Below, piece by piece: positions 15,847 to 26,395 of a DNA stretch of 53,336 nt; within the stretch, counting starts at the first letter, position 1; every line of letters begins with the position of its first letter. The notes under the pieces were generated by a model, which saw only the letters and a list, made by a program, of their open reading frames with translations, did no database searches and had not been told where the DNA came from. Position numbers and translations under genes: made by a program. The DNA is from Patescibacteria group bacterium (GTDB lineage Bacteria; Patescibacteriota; Microgenomatia; UBA8517). The stretch is from assembly GCA_022562395.1 (NCBI GenBank), contig JADFPI010000003.1, positions 1 through 53,336 of the forward strand, read 5' to 3'.

Positions 15847-16502
15847 TTCCATCGATACTCACCAATGACTCAAAAGAGCTTGCCGAGTTGATGGCAAGAG
15901 CAGAAGGAGTGGTTGAGCGGGTCCATATCGATATCATCGACGGCAAGTTTGCTAACAATAGAACGATTGACCCGTCTGCCTTAGTAGAAATTGACACAAA
16001 CTTAAAGCTGGATTATCACCTTATGGTCAAAGAGCCGATAAATTGGGTAGAAAGATGTGCTCGGGCTTTTGCTGACAGAATAATTTCTCAAGTTGAGCTT
16101 ATGGAAAACCAAGCGGATTATGTTGGAAAAGTTGAAGAAGTAGGCGCCAAAGTCGGGCTAGGAGTTGACCTTGATACACCGGTATCGAAACTCGACCCGG
16201 TAATTCTTAATAACCTTGATGTTGTTTTAGTCATGAGTGTTAAGGCCGGTTTTGGAGGCCAAGAGTTTGACAAAAGGGCGATTGATAAAATAAAAAAACT
16301 AGATGAGATTAGAGCAAAAGACGACACCTCTTTTAGAATCTGCGACGACGGCGGAATAACATTTGAGTTCATAGACGATGTCCACTACACTGGGGCAGAT
16401 GAGGTATCAATCGGTCGAGCATTATTCAAAGGAGATATGGCCAAGAACCTGGAGAGATATCAGAGAGCAGCTCACAATTTAAAATTAAACGATAGACAAT
16501 GA
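15834..16502 (+). CDS. rpe: ribulose-phosphate 3-epimerase
   Basis: IIPSILTND, VHIDIIDGKF, VLVMSVKAGFGGQ, CDDGG. Confidence 0.88.
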   Translation: MVEIIPSILTNDSKELAELMARAEGVVERVHIDIIDGKFANNRTIDPSALVEIDTNLKLDYHLMVKEPINWVERCARAFADRIISQVELMENQADYVGKVEEVGAKVGLGVDLDTPVSKLDPVILNNLDVVLVMSVKAGFGGQEFDKRAIDKIKKLDEIRAKDDTSFRICDDGGITFEFIDDVHYTGADEVSIGRALFKGDMAKNLERYQRAAHNLKLNDRQ

Positions 16503-16575
16503 TAGCATGCGTAAGATAAGTAGAGCTTGTTTCTCGTAAACTCGAGATAAGCATAGCTTGTTTTTTCCATCTACG

Positions 16576-17178
16576 ATGAAAAAAATCAAACAAATTGCCT
16601 ACTTTGGCTTTGCCTCTGCGGCGCCCAACGACCCTTTATATAAAGAGGCATTTGAATGTGCAAAGTACCTTACAGGAAAGGGTTTTATTGCCATAAACGG
16701 GGGCGGACCAGGAATCATGAAGGCGGTTTCCGAAGGGGCTAAGGCAGCGAAAGGTAGGGTAATTGGCGTTACTTTTTATCCAAAAGATATAACCACCTAT
16801 GAAGGGAGTGACCCAGAAAACCCCCTTGACCAAGTAGTTGTAACCAAAAACTATTTAGAGCGAACTTTAAAACTTTTAGAATTGGGTGATGTTTATGTAA
16901 TCTTTAGAGGAGGGACAGGCACGATTAGCGAGTTTGGCATGGCTTGGGGGCTGGCGAAGCTTTACTTTGGACACCACAAGCCGTTAATTTTATATGGGGA
17001 GTTTTGGAACGAAATTATGAAAACTTTAAAAGAGCACATGAGAATTAGGCCCCAAGCCCTTAAGGTGTATAAGATAGTCAGTACCCCCGAGGAGGCGTAT
17101 CAAGCAATCCTACTTTTTGAAAAGCTAGTAAAACAGCAGGAACATAAACATGGGGAGGAAAAAGCTTTTCAGCTTTAA
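16576..17178 (+). CDS. LOG-family (lysine decarboxylase-like Rossmann) protein
   Basis: GGGPGIMKAVSEGA and FRGGTGTISEFGMAW motifs; ATG 16576 preferred over the TTG start in the track. Confidence 0.85.
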   Translation: MKKIKQIAYFGFASAAPNDPLYKEAFECAKYLTGKGFIAINGGGPGIMKAVSEGAKAAKGRVIGVTFYPKDITTYEGSDPENPLDQVVVTKNYLERTLKLLELGDVYVIFRGGTGTISEFGMAWGLAKLYFGHHKPLILYGEFWNEIMKTLKEHMRIRPQALKVYKIVSTPEEAYQAILLFEKLVKQQEHKHGEEKAFQL

Positions 17179-17196
17179 TATAGTCATCTCAATTCA

Positions 17197-17223
17197 AAAT
17201 GACAGTTTGACATTCTGTCATTT
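17197..17223 (+). terminator. hairpin AAAATGACAG...CTGTCATTT
   Basis: Inverted repeat downstream of the LOG gene; weak U tract. Confidence 0.45.
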
Positions 17224-17241
17224 GATATAAATGTATTCCTA

Positions 17242-17296
17242 TATATCAAGTTCAAAAATAGTATGAAATACGATATTTTGTTTTGAACTTGCTATA
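17242..17296. promoter_or_regulatory. operator-like long inverted repeat upstream of transketolase
   Basis: TATATCAAGTTCAAAA / TTTTGAACTTGCTATA, 23-nt spacer; TATAAT at 17295-17300. Confidence 0.6.
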
Positions 17297-17318
17297 TAAT
17301 TTAGATTGACGCCTTACT

Positions 17319-18161
17319 ATGGAGTTTGAGGAATTAAGAAAAAAAGCCAATTTAATTCGCAAGGACCTTATCAAGATGTTGCTTGAGGCCGGGTCCGGAC
17401 ATTCTGCGGGGCCCCTTGGCATGGCTGATATTTTTACTGCCCTTTACTTTGATATCCTTAACCACGATCCTAAAAACCCAGCCTGGGAAGAAAGAGACAG
17501 ACTGTTTTTGTCAAACGGCCATATTGTTCCCATACGCTACGTTACCATGGCTCACGCAGGATATTTTCCCAAGGCTAAGTTAAAAACTCTCAGGAAGCTC
17601 GGCTCAGATTTGCAAGGACACCCGGAGCGTGTTCGTATGCCCGCCCTTGAGACAACCTCGGGTCCGCTAGGAAGCGGACTTGCACAGGCCTCGGGATATG
17701 CCTATGCGGCCAGGATGGACAATAAACGCTTCAGAGTATTTTGTATATGCTCCGACGGCGAGCACGATGCTGGCAATCATTGGGAAGCAGTTTTATTTGC
17801 TGCAAAAAACAGGCTTTCAAACTTAACGGTTTTTGTTGATAGAAACAACATTCAAATTGACGGGCATACCGAAGATATTATGCCGCTTGAGCCCCTGGAG
17901 GACAAATATAAAGCGTTTAACTGGCACACGCTACATATCAACGGCCACAACATGGAAGAAATAATTGACGCGGTTAACCACGCAAGGGCGGTTTATGAGA
18001 AGCCAACGGTGATTATTGCTCATACAATTCCAGGAAAAGGAGTTGACTTTATGGAAAATATGCCCGAATGGCACGGAAAGCCACCAGATACAGCCCAAGC
18101 TAAAGAAGCATTGCACGAATTGCGTACTCTTGGCGGCAAGATAGTGGGAGAGCATGAGTAG
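17319..18161 (+). CDS. transketolase N-terminal subunit
   Basis: TPP-binding CSDGEHDAGNHWEA and GHSAGPLGMAD; 280 aa. Confidence 0.9.
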   Translation: MEFEELRKKANLIRKDLIKMLLEAGSGHSAGPLGMADIFTALYFDILNHDPKNPAWEERDRLFLSNGHIVPIRYVTMAHAGYFPKAKLKTLRKLGSDLQGHPERVRMPALETTSGPLGSGLAQASGYAYAARMDNKRFRVFCICSDGEHDAGNHWEAVLFAAKNRLSNLTVFVDRNNIQIDGHTEDIMPLEPLEDKYKAFNWHTLHINGHNMEEIIDAVNHARAVYEKPTVIIAHTIPGKGVDFMENMPEWHGKPPDTAQAKEALHELRTLGGKIVGEHE

Positions 18162-18183
18162 TCGAAATTAAAAATTAAATTTT

Positions 18184-19176
18184 ATGATAAATCCTAAGGC
18201 GAAACTAAGTAAGAAGATTTTTTCGAAGGAGATAGATATGATTCCCACCCGTAATGGATATGGAGAAGGATTGGTTATTGCTGGAGAGAAAAATGAGAAT
18301 GTTGTTGTTTTGTGTGCTGATTTAACAGATTCCACAAGGAGTAATTATTTTAAAGAAAAATTTCCAGACAGATTTATAGAAATTGGGGTTGCCGAGCAGC
18401 TTTTGGCGACCGTTGCCGCTGGAATGGCAAATTACGGAAAAATTCCTTTTATCTCAAGCTATGCCGCCTTCTCTCCGGGTAGAAATTGGGAACAAATTAG
18501 AACAACAATTGCCATAAATGACGTTCCTGTAAAAATTGGGGGAGCGCATGCTGGAATTTCTGTAGGGCCTGATGGTGCAACCCATCAGCAACTCGAAGAT
18601 ATTGCCATTATGAGGGCAATGCCCAATATAATTGTGGTAGCTCCAGCCGATTCGGTCGAGACCAAGAAAGCTACAATTGAAGCGGCAGAAAACGGCAAGC
18701 CAACCTATATAAGATTTGCCAGAGAAGAAACGCCTGTTTTTACTACAGAAGATACACCATTTAAGATTGGTCGTGCTGAAACTCTCTGGGAATCAAAAGA
18801 CCCGCAAGTAGCCATTATGGGGTGTGGCCCACTTGTTTATGAAGCACTAATGGCTGCTAAAAGGCTCGAAAGAGTAAAGATAGGCTGTATTGTGATTAAT
18901 GGCCATACAGTCGACCCGATTGACGAGCAGACCATAATTAGAGCCGCAAAACTAGCAGGTGCGGTCGTTACAGTCGAAGAGCACCAAATAAACGGGGGTT
19001 TCGGCTCGGCCGTTGCAGAAGTCTTAAGCCGAAATTATCCTGTCCCAATGGAGTATGTCGGAATGCCAAATTCATTCGGAGAATCAGGAACACCAGATGA
19101 GCTTCTTGAGAAATATGGTATGAAATCAAAGCACATTGTAAGTGCTGTAAAGCGGGTCTTGAAAAGAAAAGCTTAA
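18184..19176 (+). CDS. transketolase C-terminal subunit
   Basis: Pyrimidine-binding and C-terminal domain motifs, IEIGVAEQ, GGAHAGISVGPDGATHQ. Confidence 0.9.
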   Translation: MINPKAKLSKKIFSKEIDMIPTRNGYGEGLVIAGEKNENVVVLCADLTDSTRSNYFKEKFPDRFIEIGVAEQLLATVAAGMANYGKIPFISSYAAFSPGRNWEQIRTTIAINDVPVKIGGAHAGISVGPDGATHQQLEDIAIMRAMPNIIVVAPADSVETKKATIEAAENGKPTYIRFAREETPVFTTEDTPFKIGRAETLWESKDPQVAIMGCGPLVYEALMAAKRLERVKIGCIVINGHTVDPIDEQTIIRAAKLAGAVVTVEEHQINGGFGSAVAEVLSRNYPVPMEYVGMPNSFGESGTPDELLEKYGMKSKHIVSAVKRVLKRKA

Positions 19177-19607
19177 TTTACCTCTTCTCCACAATCTTGA
19201 GGACAATAAAGAGGACCGCAGTCGTTTGTTGTGAATTCTTCGGTTATCGTAGATGCCGTGCATGATTCGTAGGGCTCACATAGCCCATTTCCACAAACAG
19301 CACAAGCCGTTATTTCTTTGCCAAAGCGTTTATAAAGTCCACAACTTACCTCTGTATCAATATCCTCGTCAAGGTTTAGCTCAAATTTTTCCTCTTCTGT
19401 CAATTCGCGGGTAAAACGCTCGCCGTTTTTTGTAACGCAGACTTCAGGATAAGACTCTTGAATTACACTACCGGGCAGCTTAACACATTCTGCAAAGGAG
19501 GCGGCAGCTTGTCGAACACTCCCGGATGAGCGTCCAATTAATATGGCTGAAAGAAGAATGAAAGCGGTGGAGGCGGCCAGAAATAGTAGTCCTTTTGATT
19601 TTCTCAC
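19173..19607 (-). CDS. secreted Cys-rich hypothetical protein
   Basis: N-terminal signal/TM, CAVCGNGLCEPYESC...CGPLYCPQDCGEE. Confidence 0.6.
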   Translation of the reverse strand: MRKSKGLLFLAASTAFILLSAILIGRSSGSVRQAAASFAECVKLPGSVIQESYPEVCVTKNGERFTRELTEEEKFELNLDEDIDTEVSCGLYKRFGKEITACAVCGNGLCEPYESCTASTITEEFTTNDCGPLYCPQDCGEEVN

Positions 19608-19638
19608 TGTTTAAAGAATAACGCTTTTGTCCAAAAGT

Positions 19639-19830
19639 TTAAAGCTTTAAAAGAGAGCCTTGGTAAACGAAATATCCGATTGATACCAAAAATATAATCC
19701 AGATTAATATTACTGCAGATAGTCAAGGTTTAGGCTTTTTCTTTAGCGGGGCTTCGGGCTTTGCTTCTTCGCCGGCACTTTCAGGGTGAATAATATGAAT
19801 TGCTTCCGGATCCATAATTTTAGTTTGCAC
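19639..19830 (-). pseudogene. disrupted membrane protein, N-terminus MDPEAIHIIHPESAGEE..., in-frame TGA at 19723-19725
   Basis: GTG start; ...KKKPKP*LSAVILIWIIFLVSIGYFVYQGSLLKL*; N-terminus nearly identical to the 20424-21133 gene. Confidence 0.6.
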
Positions 19831-19889
19831 CAATTGCCCTTTCTTGACAAGAGAAAATTCTCGGACTAGGCTTAATTTAATCGACTAAA

Positions 19890-20372
19890 GTGAAAAAAAT
19901 TTTCTTTTTGACAGTTTTATCTCTTTTTCTTTTTGCGCAAACTTCTTTTGCCGGCGGATTTTATTTAAAGACAATTGGAGAACTTGACGTTGAAGGAAGC
20001 GCCCTAACGCAGTATTGGTATACAGGTACAAACGTAACCTTTACGGGCGTCGCTGCTGCTAGTGCCACAATTACCGTAACAATAGACGGAGTTTCTGGCA
20101 CAACAATTTCGGACTCTTCCGGAAACTGGAATTACTCTACTAACTTTACTCAAGGAGACCATACAATTACCTTCTCAACAGAAGGAGTTAGTCCTTATAC
20201 TTTCACTCTGACAATAGGCGAAGTGCCTGAGGGAGTCGGTTCTATCTCAAAATCGGATCTCCCTCAAGCGGGAGTGGCTACTCCTACGCTAATAATGTTT
20301 TTTGTAGGGGTGTTACTAATCTCTGCCCCATTTTTAGTTAAAAAGGCTCTTAGTTTTCGTACTTCTTCCTAG
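19890..20372 (+). CDS. secreted Ig-like surface protein with C-terminal LPQAG-TM-Lys/Arg tail
   Basis: GTG start; signal peptide, beta-rich domain, SDLPQAGVATPTLIMFFVGVLLISAPFLVKKALSFR. Confidence 0.65.
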   Translation: MKKIFFLTVLSLFLFAQTSFAGGFYLKTIGELDVEGSALTQYWYTGTNVTFTGVAAASATITVTIDGVSGTTISDSSGNWNYSTNFTQGDHTITFSTEGVSPYTFTLTIGEVPEGVGSISKSDLPQAGVATPTLIMFFVGVLLISAPFLVKKALSFRTSS

Positions 20373-20423
20373 TTTTCTCCTTCAACGTAGGTTTTTTGGC
20401 CACCATAAAGATTGTATTACGAT

Positions 20424-21133
20424 TCAATCAAGAAATTGGAAAGTGGAGAGGATTTGGTCGACTGCAGGTTTTAGTGGGCCTGCGCTCAAGAGAAATACCT
20501 TTTCTCCGTGGGGAAGGAAGTAGTACACCCATTCGAGTTTGTTGTCGTCAACTGTTATGAGTTTTTTGCCTCTGAACGAGCTAACTATAATTTGGCTTTC
20601 TTCAATAATCTGTGGCCCGTCATATTCTCCCTGGGCATATCTTCCCAAAAAGTTTTGTTTTGCCCACTCGGTTAAATCTTGATTACTGTCATAAGGTGTT
20701 GGGTGGTAGCCGAACTCGAAAGCGATATTGCCTTTTAGGTACCCTTGCCGGTTTCGTCTGGATCGGCTGTAACGGTATCATAGTTTGTCAGAATGGTGTG
20801 ACTGCCAAAGCCTTCAGGAGAGGCGGGATACAAGTACCAGCCAGGCGGATAGCGGATGGAGAAGTTGAGAACTCGGTCGGTATGCTGGATCCAATTATCA
20901 ACGGTAGGGTTGATGGAAGAAGCTGGGGTTTCTTTTTTCAATTTATTTACCTGATTTGCAAAGTAAAAAGTGGTGGCAAGGGCAATGGCCGCAATTAGAA
21001 CTAAAATTACAATCAAAAGACTTGGTTTTTTAGGTTTAGGCAGATTGCTGAAGGGCTTTAGATTTTCTTCAGGAGTTTGTTGGGGAGAAACTATATGTAT
21101 TGCTTCCGGATCCATAATTTTAGTGTGCATCAT
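20424..21133 (-). pseudogene. frameshifted membrane-anchored protein (PsbP/Mog1-like fold possible)
   Basis: ORF 20735-21133 ends ...ADPDETGKGT*; the shifted frame continues YLKGNIAFEFGYHPTPYDSNQDLTEWAKQNFLGRYAQGEYDG...; junction near GGCAAGGGTACC. Confidence 0.7.
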
Positions 21134-21170
21134 GTTGGTTGTTCACGCAAGTAAAAGGTGGTAAATTGGA

Positions 21171-22196
21171 TTGATGATGGATAAAAACAAACTCGCCGAA
21201 ATTGCCAAGAAATTGGTCGCTCCAGGAAAGGGAATTTTCGCGGCAGATTGGAGCCTTCGCAGTAGCGAAAAGCATTTCGAAAAAAACGACATTGAACACA
21301 ATGAAGAGAGTCGTCGTCAATACCGCCAAATGTTGTTTGCCACCCAGGGGATAGAAGAATTTATTAGCGGCGTAATATTTTTTGACGAGACAATAAGGCA
21401 AAAAAGTGACAAAGGTAAACCTTTCCCCCAACTTCTTAAGGAACGAGGCATAATTCCCGGTATTAAAGTAGATAAGGGCACGGTTGATATGGAGGGTTTC
21501 CCGGGCGAGAAAGTAACAGAGGGTTTGGATGGCCTGAGTGAGCGACTAAAAGAATATTTTGAGCTAGGGGCACGGTTTGCTAAATGGAGAGCCGTCTTTG
21601 GCGTCGGTGAAGGTAGGCCTACTAGTCAATGTATTGAGTCAAATTCAGAGTCTATGGCTCGCTTTGCTGCCTTAAGCCAGGAAGCTGGTCTTGTTCCAAT
21701 TGTGGAGCCTGAAGTGTTAATGGCCGGTATTCATGATATTGCCAGAGACGAGGAGGTTACCATAAAAGTGTTGGCGGAAACTTTTTCGTATTTAGAAAAG
21801 CACAAGGTATTTATTGAAGGAACCATTCTAAAAACTAATTATGTTCATCCTGGTAAAGAAAGCGGAGATAAAGTCGATTATCAGTTGATAGCCGAGGAGA
21901 CTTTTCAAACTCTAGAAAGGACTGTTCCGCCTAACTTGCCCGGCGTAGTTTTCCTTTCCGGCGGCGATAGTCCAGAAGAGTCGACGGCCCACCTAAACGC
22001 GATTGCCAAATTAAAAAAGGATGTTCCCTGGGAATTGAGTTTTTCTTATGCCCGAGCGCTTCAATATCCGGCAATCGAAATTTGGCAAGGTAAAAATGAA
22101 AACAAAGAGGCAGCCCAAAAAGCTTTTTATCATAGAGCGAAGCTGAACTCCTTGGCGCGCATGGGTAAATACTTGCCCGGTATGGAAAATGATTAA
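21171..22196 (+). CDS. fructose-bisphosphate aldolase class I
   Basis: GKGIFAAD, AKWRAVF, EGTILKTNYVHPG, LSGGDSPEESTAHLNAI. Confidence 0.9.
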   Translation: MMMDKNKLAEIAKKLVAPGKGIFAADWSLRSSEKHFEKNDIEHNEESRRQYRQMLFATQGIEEFISGVIFFDETIRQKSDKGKPFPQLLKERGIIPGIKVDKGTVDMEGFPGEKVTEGLDGLSERLKEYFELGARFAKWRAVFGVGEGRPTSQCIESNSESMARFAALSQEAGLVPIVEPEVLMAGIHDIARDEEVTIKVLAETFSYLEKHKVFIEGTILKTNYVHPGKESGDKVDYQLIAEETFQTLERTVPPNLPGVVFLSGGDSPEESTAHLNAIAKLKKDVPWELSFSYARALQYPAIEIWQGKNENKEAAQKAFYHRAKLNSLARMGKYLPGMEND

Positions 22197-23184
22197 CAAT
22201 ATCGAGTTGCTATCAATTGGAGATGCATCCTTGGATGTTTTTATAACTCCGACAGAATCTGACACACTTTGCCAGCTCAACGACAAAGAAAGTTTTGTCT
22301 GCTTTTCTTACGGCGACAAAATTCCTGTTAAGACTTTAGAGATATCAATTGGAGGTAACGCAGCCAACAATGCGGTTGGGGCAAGAAGGTTGGGGGTCAA
22401 AGCTGCGGTCGTTCTTAGTTTGGGCAACGATGAAATCGGTAATCAAATAGTAGATAAACTGAAAAGCGAGAAGGTTAATACTACTTATGTTGTTCAACAG
22501 CCATCGACTTCCTCAAACTATTCAAACATAATAAGTTATGCAGGCGAGCGGACAATTTTTACTTACAAGGCCCCGAGAAGCTATGCTTTCCCAGTTCAGT
22601 TACCGGGAACTCCTTGGTTATATTTGACCTCAATGGGGGACTCATTTAGGCCTTTTTACAACCGTTTTGTTGAGTGGTTAAAAGACAACCCCGAGACAAA
22701 GCTTGTTTTTAACCCCGGAAGCCGCCAGTTAAGAGCCGGTCTGGATTCAATCCGAGAGGTACTTTCCAAGTCATATATTATTTATGTTAATAGAAAAGAG
22801 GCGGAGACACTTACTGGGATGGAGAGTTCGCAGGGAAAGGAGAAAGAGCTACTTTCAGCTTTATCTGGCCTGGGGCCGAAGATTCCAATCGTGACCGATG
22901 GAGGGAGCGGTTCCTTTGTTTTTGATGGCCAGCGGTATCTTATGGCAGGAATTTTGCCGGTGGATCCCTATGAGCGAACTGGTTCAGGAGATTCTTTTGG
23001 GTCGGGGTGTTTGGCAGCCTTGATTCGCGGAAAGCCCTTGGAGGAAGCACTTATCTGGGGAACTGTTAACGCAGCAAGCGTGATAGGCTATACCGGTTCG
23101 CAGCGGGGTTTGTTGAGAGAGAATGAGTTAGAAGTGTGGCTTGAGAGAGCAAGAAGTAGTGAGGTTAAGGTGAAGGAGTTTTAG
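22189..23184 (+). CDS. PfkB-family carbohydrate kinase
   Basis: SIGGNAANNAVGARRLG, VNRKEAETLTG, DPYERTGSGDSFGSGCLAAL. Confidence 0.9.
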   Translation: MINNIELLSIGDASLDVFITPTESDTLCQLNDKESFVCFSYGDKIPVKTLEISIGGNAANNAVGARRLGVKAAVVLSLGNDEIGNQIVDKLKSEKVNTTYVVQQPSTSSNYSNIISYAGERTIFTYKAPRSYAFPVQLPGTPWLYLTSMGDSFRPFYNRFVEWLKDNPETKLVFNPGSRQLRAGLDSIREVLSKSYIIYVNRKEAETLTGMESSQGKEKELLSALSGLGPKIPIVTDGGSGSFVFDGQRYLMAGILPVDPYERTGSGDSFGSGCLAALIRGKPLEEALIWGTVNAASVIGYTGSQRGLLRENELEVWLERARSSEVKVKEF

Positions 23185-23387
23185 GTTGCCGTATAGCCGA
23201 TGGTATTGATGTTTTGTATTATTTGTTCTTTGGTAACTTTGGCCGGGTCAAACTCTATCGTTCCCTTCTTTCCTTCGTAGTCCACAAAAGCCGATTTTAC
23301 CCCATCCATTTGGGTAACCAGCATCTGAATTCCGGTAGCACAAGCTCCGCAATGCATTCCTTCTATGTTAAAGTCAACTTTTTGCAT
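23181..23387 (-). CDS. heavy-metal-associated (HMA) copper chaperone
   Basis: MQKVDFNIEGMHCGACATGIQ...; ATG at 23387 gives the canonical HMA domain. Confidence 0.88.
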   Translation of the reverse strand: MQKVDFNIEGMHCGACATGIQMLVTQMDGVKSAFVDYEGKKGTIEFDPAKVTKEQIIQNINTIGYTAT

Positions 23388-23433
23388 TAGCCATTTAATA
23401 ATAACACAGCAAAAAAAGATATGTCTAGTTAAA

Positions 23434-25956
23434 TTAGGCGGTAGCGCCCTCCTTGGTGGGCGCGGAAATAGCAGAAGCAGCCTTGGCAGCCTGCTTCTCA
23501 ATAGGTGGAGTATACCGTCTCAAAAGCAAGGAGTTGGCAACAACCGAAACCGAGCTAAAGGCCATCGCAAACCCTGCTATCTCGGGTCTTAAAGTGGCCT
23601 GGCTAAAGTTGAAAAATATCCGCCCGGTTATGCCGTAGTTCTCGGCAATACTAACCACCCAAGGAGCCGCCACGCCGAGGGAACTTTGGGTAACTAAAAG
23701 ATGTATGCCTCCCGCGATTGGTATTGCGGCGACATTGTAGACAAAGGCCCAGAAAAGATTTTGCCAGACCTTTTTTATTGTTTTTCCGGAAAGCTGAATG
23801 GCGCTGGCTACATCGCGTAAGTCGTCTTTTACCAAAATTACCTCGCCCGTCTCAATTGCAACATCAGTGCCTGAACCAATTGCAATACCGATATCGGCCT
23901 GGGCCAGAGCAGGGGAGTCGTTAATACCGTCTCCCACCATTGCTACCGACTTACCCTCCGCTTGCAACTTTTTAATCTCCTGGGCTTTCTGCTCTGGCAA
24001 GACTTCAGCCAAGGCCCGGTCAATCCCAACCTGTTTTGCAATCGCCTCTGCGGTTTTGGGGTTATCCCCTGTAATCATAATAATCTCCTTACCCATTTTC
24101 TTGAGCTCGGCGATAGCTTCTTTTGCGAACGGCTTTAACGTATCTGCCATAGCAATGACTGCCACCAGTTTCTTATCCACCGCCGCGTATACTACCGTTT
24201 TGGCCTCATTCTGCAGTTTTTCCGTAGTTTCTTCCTGCCCTTCAATCGAAATTCCCAGGGATTCAAAATAGCCTGTATTACCAATAACTACTTCGTGCTC
24301 CTCAACCTTGCCGTAAACTCCCAGCCCGGCTTCGGCTTTAAAGTCGGTTACTTTTGGTAAGGTTTTAAATTGCGACTCTCCTTTTTCAACTATTGCGCGG
24401 GCCAAAGGATGCTCTGACCCGACCTCAACTGCGGCAGAAAGTTTTAGCGCTTCATCCTCGCTCATATCTCCTACCTTGACAAAATTTGTTACCACCGGTT
24501 TACCAATAGTTAAAGTGCCAGTTTTATCAAAGACGATAACTTGGGTCTTATACGCCTTCTCTAGAGCCTCTCCTCCTTTTAAAATTATCCCGAATTTCGT
24601 CGCTCGGCCGATTCCTACCATCAAGGCGGTGGGTGTTGCCAGCCCCATTGCACAAGGGCAAGAAATGACCAAAACCGCAATCATTCGCAAGAGCCCTGCC
24701 CTGAAAGGAAGGGCTGCAACAAAGTACCAACCAACAAATACGGCAATAGAGAGAATAATCACCGCCGGGACAAAGTATTCACTTATATTGTCAACCAGGT
24801 TTTGTATCGGGGCTCTTGAGGCTTGTGCGTCCTCCACCATTTTTACAATTTGGTTAAGGAGGGTATCTTTACCAACCTTGGTAGCTTTGAATTTTATTAA
24901 GCCCTCCTGATTTACTGTTGCGCCAATTACTTCATCCCCCACGCTTTTTTTGACTGGAAACGATTCTCCGGTTACTACCTTCTCGTCGATATGGCTTGTT
25001 CCTTCGATGATTTCCCCGTCAACAGGAAACTTCTCTCCAGGACGAACCACAACCGTATCTCCTACCGCGAGCTGGTCAATGGGGACAGTTACCTCGCGGC
25101 CGTCGCGCAAAACGTGTGCTTCTTTAGCCCCGAGTTTCAGAAGTTCTTTTATGGCGGTTGACGCCCTGCCTTTGGCCCTGGCCTCAAAGTATCGCCCTAA
25201 AAGGATAAAAAATAGAAGTGCTGCGGACGATTCCCAAAACGGATGGTCGATATTAAAGAATAGAAATCCAATGGCACTGTAAAAATAGGCTGCAGAAGTG
25301 CCAAGTGCTACCAAAACATCCATATTTGCAGAACCGACCCGAATAGCAGTATAGGAGTTTCGGTAAAACTGCCAGGCGATAACAAACTGGATTGGAGTGG
25401 AAAGAACCCAGTAGATGTAGTTAAGGTCAATGCGAAGTGGCGGGTTGGAAATATCGACAAAAATCCCTACCAATAACTTCATCGGTTGGGCAACGAACCA
25501 GAAAAAATAATTAGATAAATACGATCCGTAGGCAAAAAATCCGCTTCCGGAAAGGGCTGGGATTTGTCGATTGATAAAGTCAAAAAACTCATGGACATGA
25601 GTGACATTAAACATGTGAATGAGCATGTAGTAGACAATGATGGGGAAAGCCAGGATGAATGCGGCAATTACCCGCCTCTTAGCTTCTTCGATTTTTCTTA
25701 GCTCGGACTTCTCTTCGTCTTCGGGGTTTGTTCTTCCGGCCTCATCCGGGCGAATCAAGTCGTAGCCGATTTTATTCATCAACTCGTCAATTTTCTCAAG
25801 CGAGGTTTTTTTCTCGTCGAACTCGATTGCCGTCTTTTCAGCCCCGTAGTTGGTCTTAATAGCAATAACGCCTTCCTCTTTGCCTATCAGCTTGTCAATC
25901 AGAGTGGAACAGGATGAACAGTGCATCCCTTTTACTTTATATATTTGTTTAGTCAT
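23434..25956 (-). CDS. copA: copper-translocating P1B-type ATPase
   Basis: [47 protein letters not shown]. Confidence 0.95.
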   Translation of the reverse strand: MTKQIYKVKGMHCSSCSTLIDKLIGKEEGVIAIKTNYGAEKTAIEFDEKKTSLEKIDELMNKIGYDLIRPDEAGRTNPEDEEKSELRKIEEAKRRVIAAFILAFPIIVYYMLIHMFNVTHVHEFFDFINRQIPALSGSGFFAYGSYLSNYFFWFVAQPMKLLVGIFVDISNPPLRIDLNYIYWVLSTPIQFVIAWQFYRNSYTAIRVGSANMDVLVALGTSAAYFYSAIGFLFFNIDHPFWESSAALLFFILLGRYFEARAKGRASTAIKELLKLGAKEAHVLRDGREVTVPIDQLAVGDTVVVRPGEKFPVDGEIIEGTSHIDEKVVTGESFPVKKSVGDEVIGATVNQEGLIKFKATKVGKDTLLNQIVKMVEDAQASRAPIQNLVDNISEYFVPAVIILSIAVFVGWYFVAALPFRAGLLRMIAVLVISCPCAMGLATPTALMVGIGRATKFGIILKGGEALEKAYKTQVIVFDKTGTLTIGKPVVTNFVKVGDMSEDEALKLSAAVEVGSEHPLARAIVEKGESQFKTLPKVTDFKAEAGLGVYGKVEEHEVVIGNTGYFESLGISIEGQEETTEKLQNEAKTVVYAAVDKKLVAVIAMADTLKPFAKEAIAELKKMGKEIIMITGDNPKTAEAIAKQVGIDRALAEVLPEQKAQEIKKLQAEGKSVAMVGDGINDSPALAQADIGIAIGSGTDVAIETGEVILVKDDLRDVASAIQLSGKTIKKVWQNLFWAFVYNVAAIPIAGGIHLLVTQSSLGVAAPWVVSIAENYGITGRIFFNFSQATLRPEIAGFAMAFSSVSVVANSLLLRRYTPPIEKQAAKAASAISAPTKEGATA

Positions 25957-25960
25957 ACTA

Positions 25961-26395
25961 TTATTCTGTCTCTACAGCACTTCTTACCTGAATTTTGCCC
26001 AACATATCAAAATGCGTGCGTTTCTCCCCGTCTATTATTCCTTCTCCACAGGGGACAGAACAATAAAAGGGAAATTCGCCTTCCTGTGTTACCACAAAGT
26101 CGAGTGTTATAGTCTCTCCTGCGGGCATTCTTTGGGCTACACCGAATGCGTCAATTGCAATTCCGTGGTCGTAGTCGTCTTCATTTATGAGAGTGAGTAT
26201 GACTTTATCTCCTCGGTTGACCTCGATAACATCCGGATTAAATTCCCAGTGGTTTTTGCTAGCAACTATTGTAATCTCAAGTATTTCGCCCGTGACTACA
26301 GGCCTTAACTCCTCTGGCAACAAAAAAGTACGATAGGCAACTCCGCCAATCATAATTAATATAATAATGCCGATAATAATATAGTACTTGTTCAC
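25961..26395 (-). CDS. membrane-anchored cupredoxin (COX2-like)
   Basis: [37 protein letters not shown]...[13 protein letters not shown]. Confidence 0.85.
   Translation of the reverse strand: MNKYYIIIGIIILIMIGGVAYRTFLLPEELRPVVTGEILEITIVASKNHWEFNPDVIEVNRGDKVILTLINEDDYDHGIAIDAFGVAQRMPAGETITLDFVVTQEGEFPFYCSVPCGEGIIDGEKRTHFDMLGKIQVRSAVETE

Noticed and set aside
19639-19830. UGA recoded as glycine (as in Gracilibacteria/SR1)
   Set aside because: Several intact genes in the window (e.g. SET gene, cupredoxin 11208-11654) end in TGA, and only this degraded ORF has an internal one.
23453-25282. Long plus-strand ORFs antisense to copA
   Set aside because: Shadow ORFs opposite a fully conserved P-type ATPase; no family motifs.
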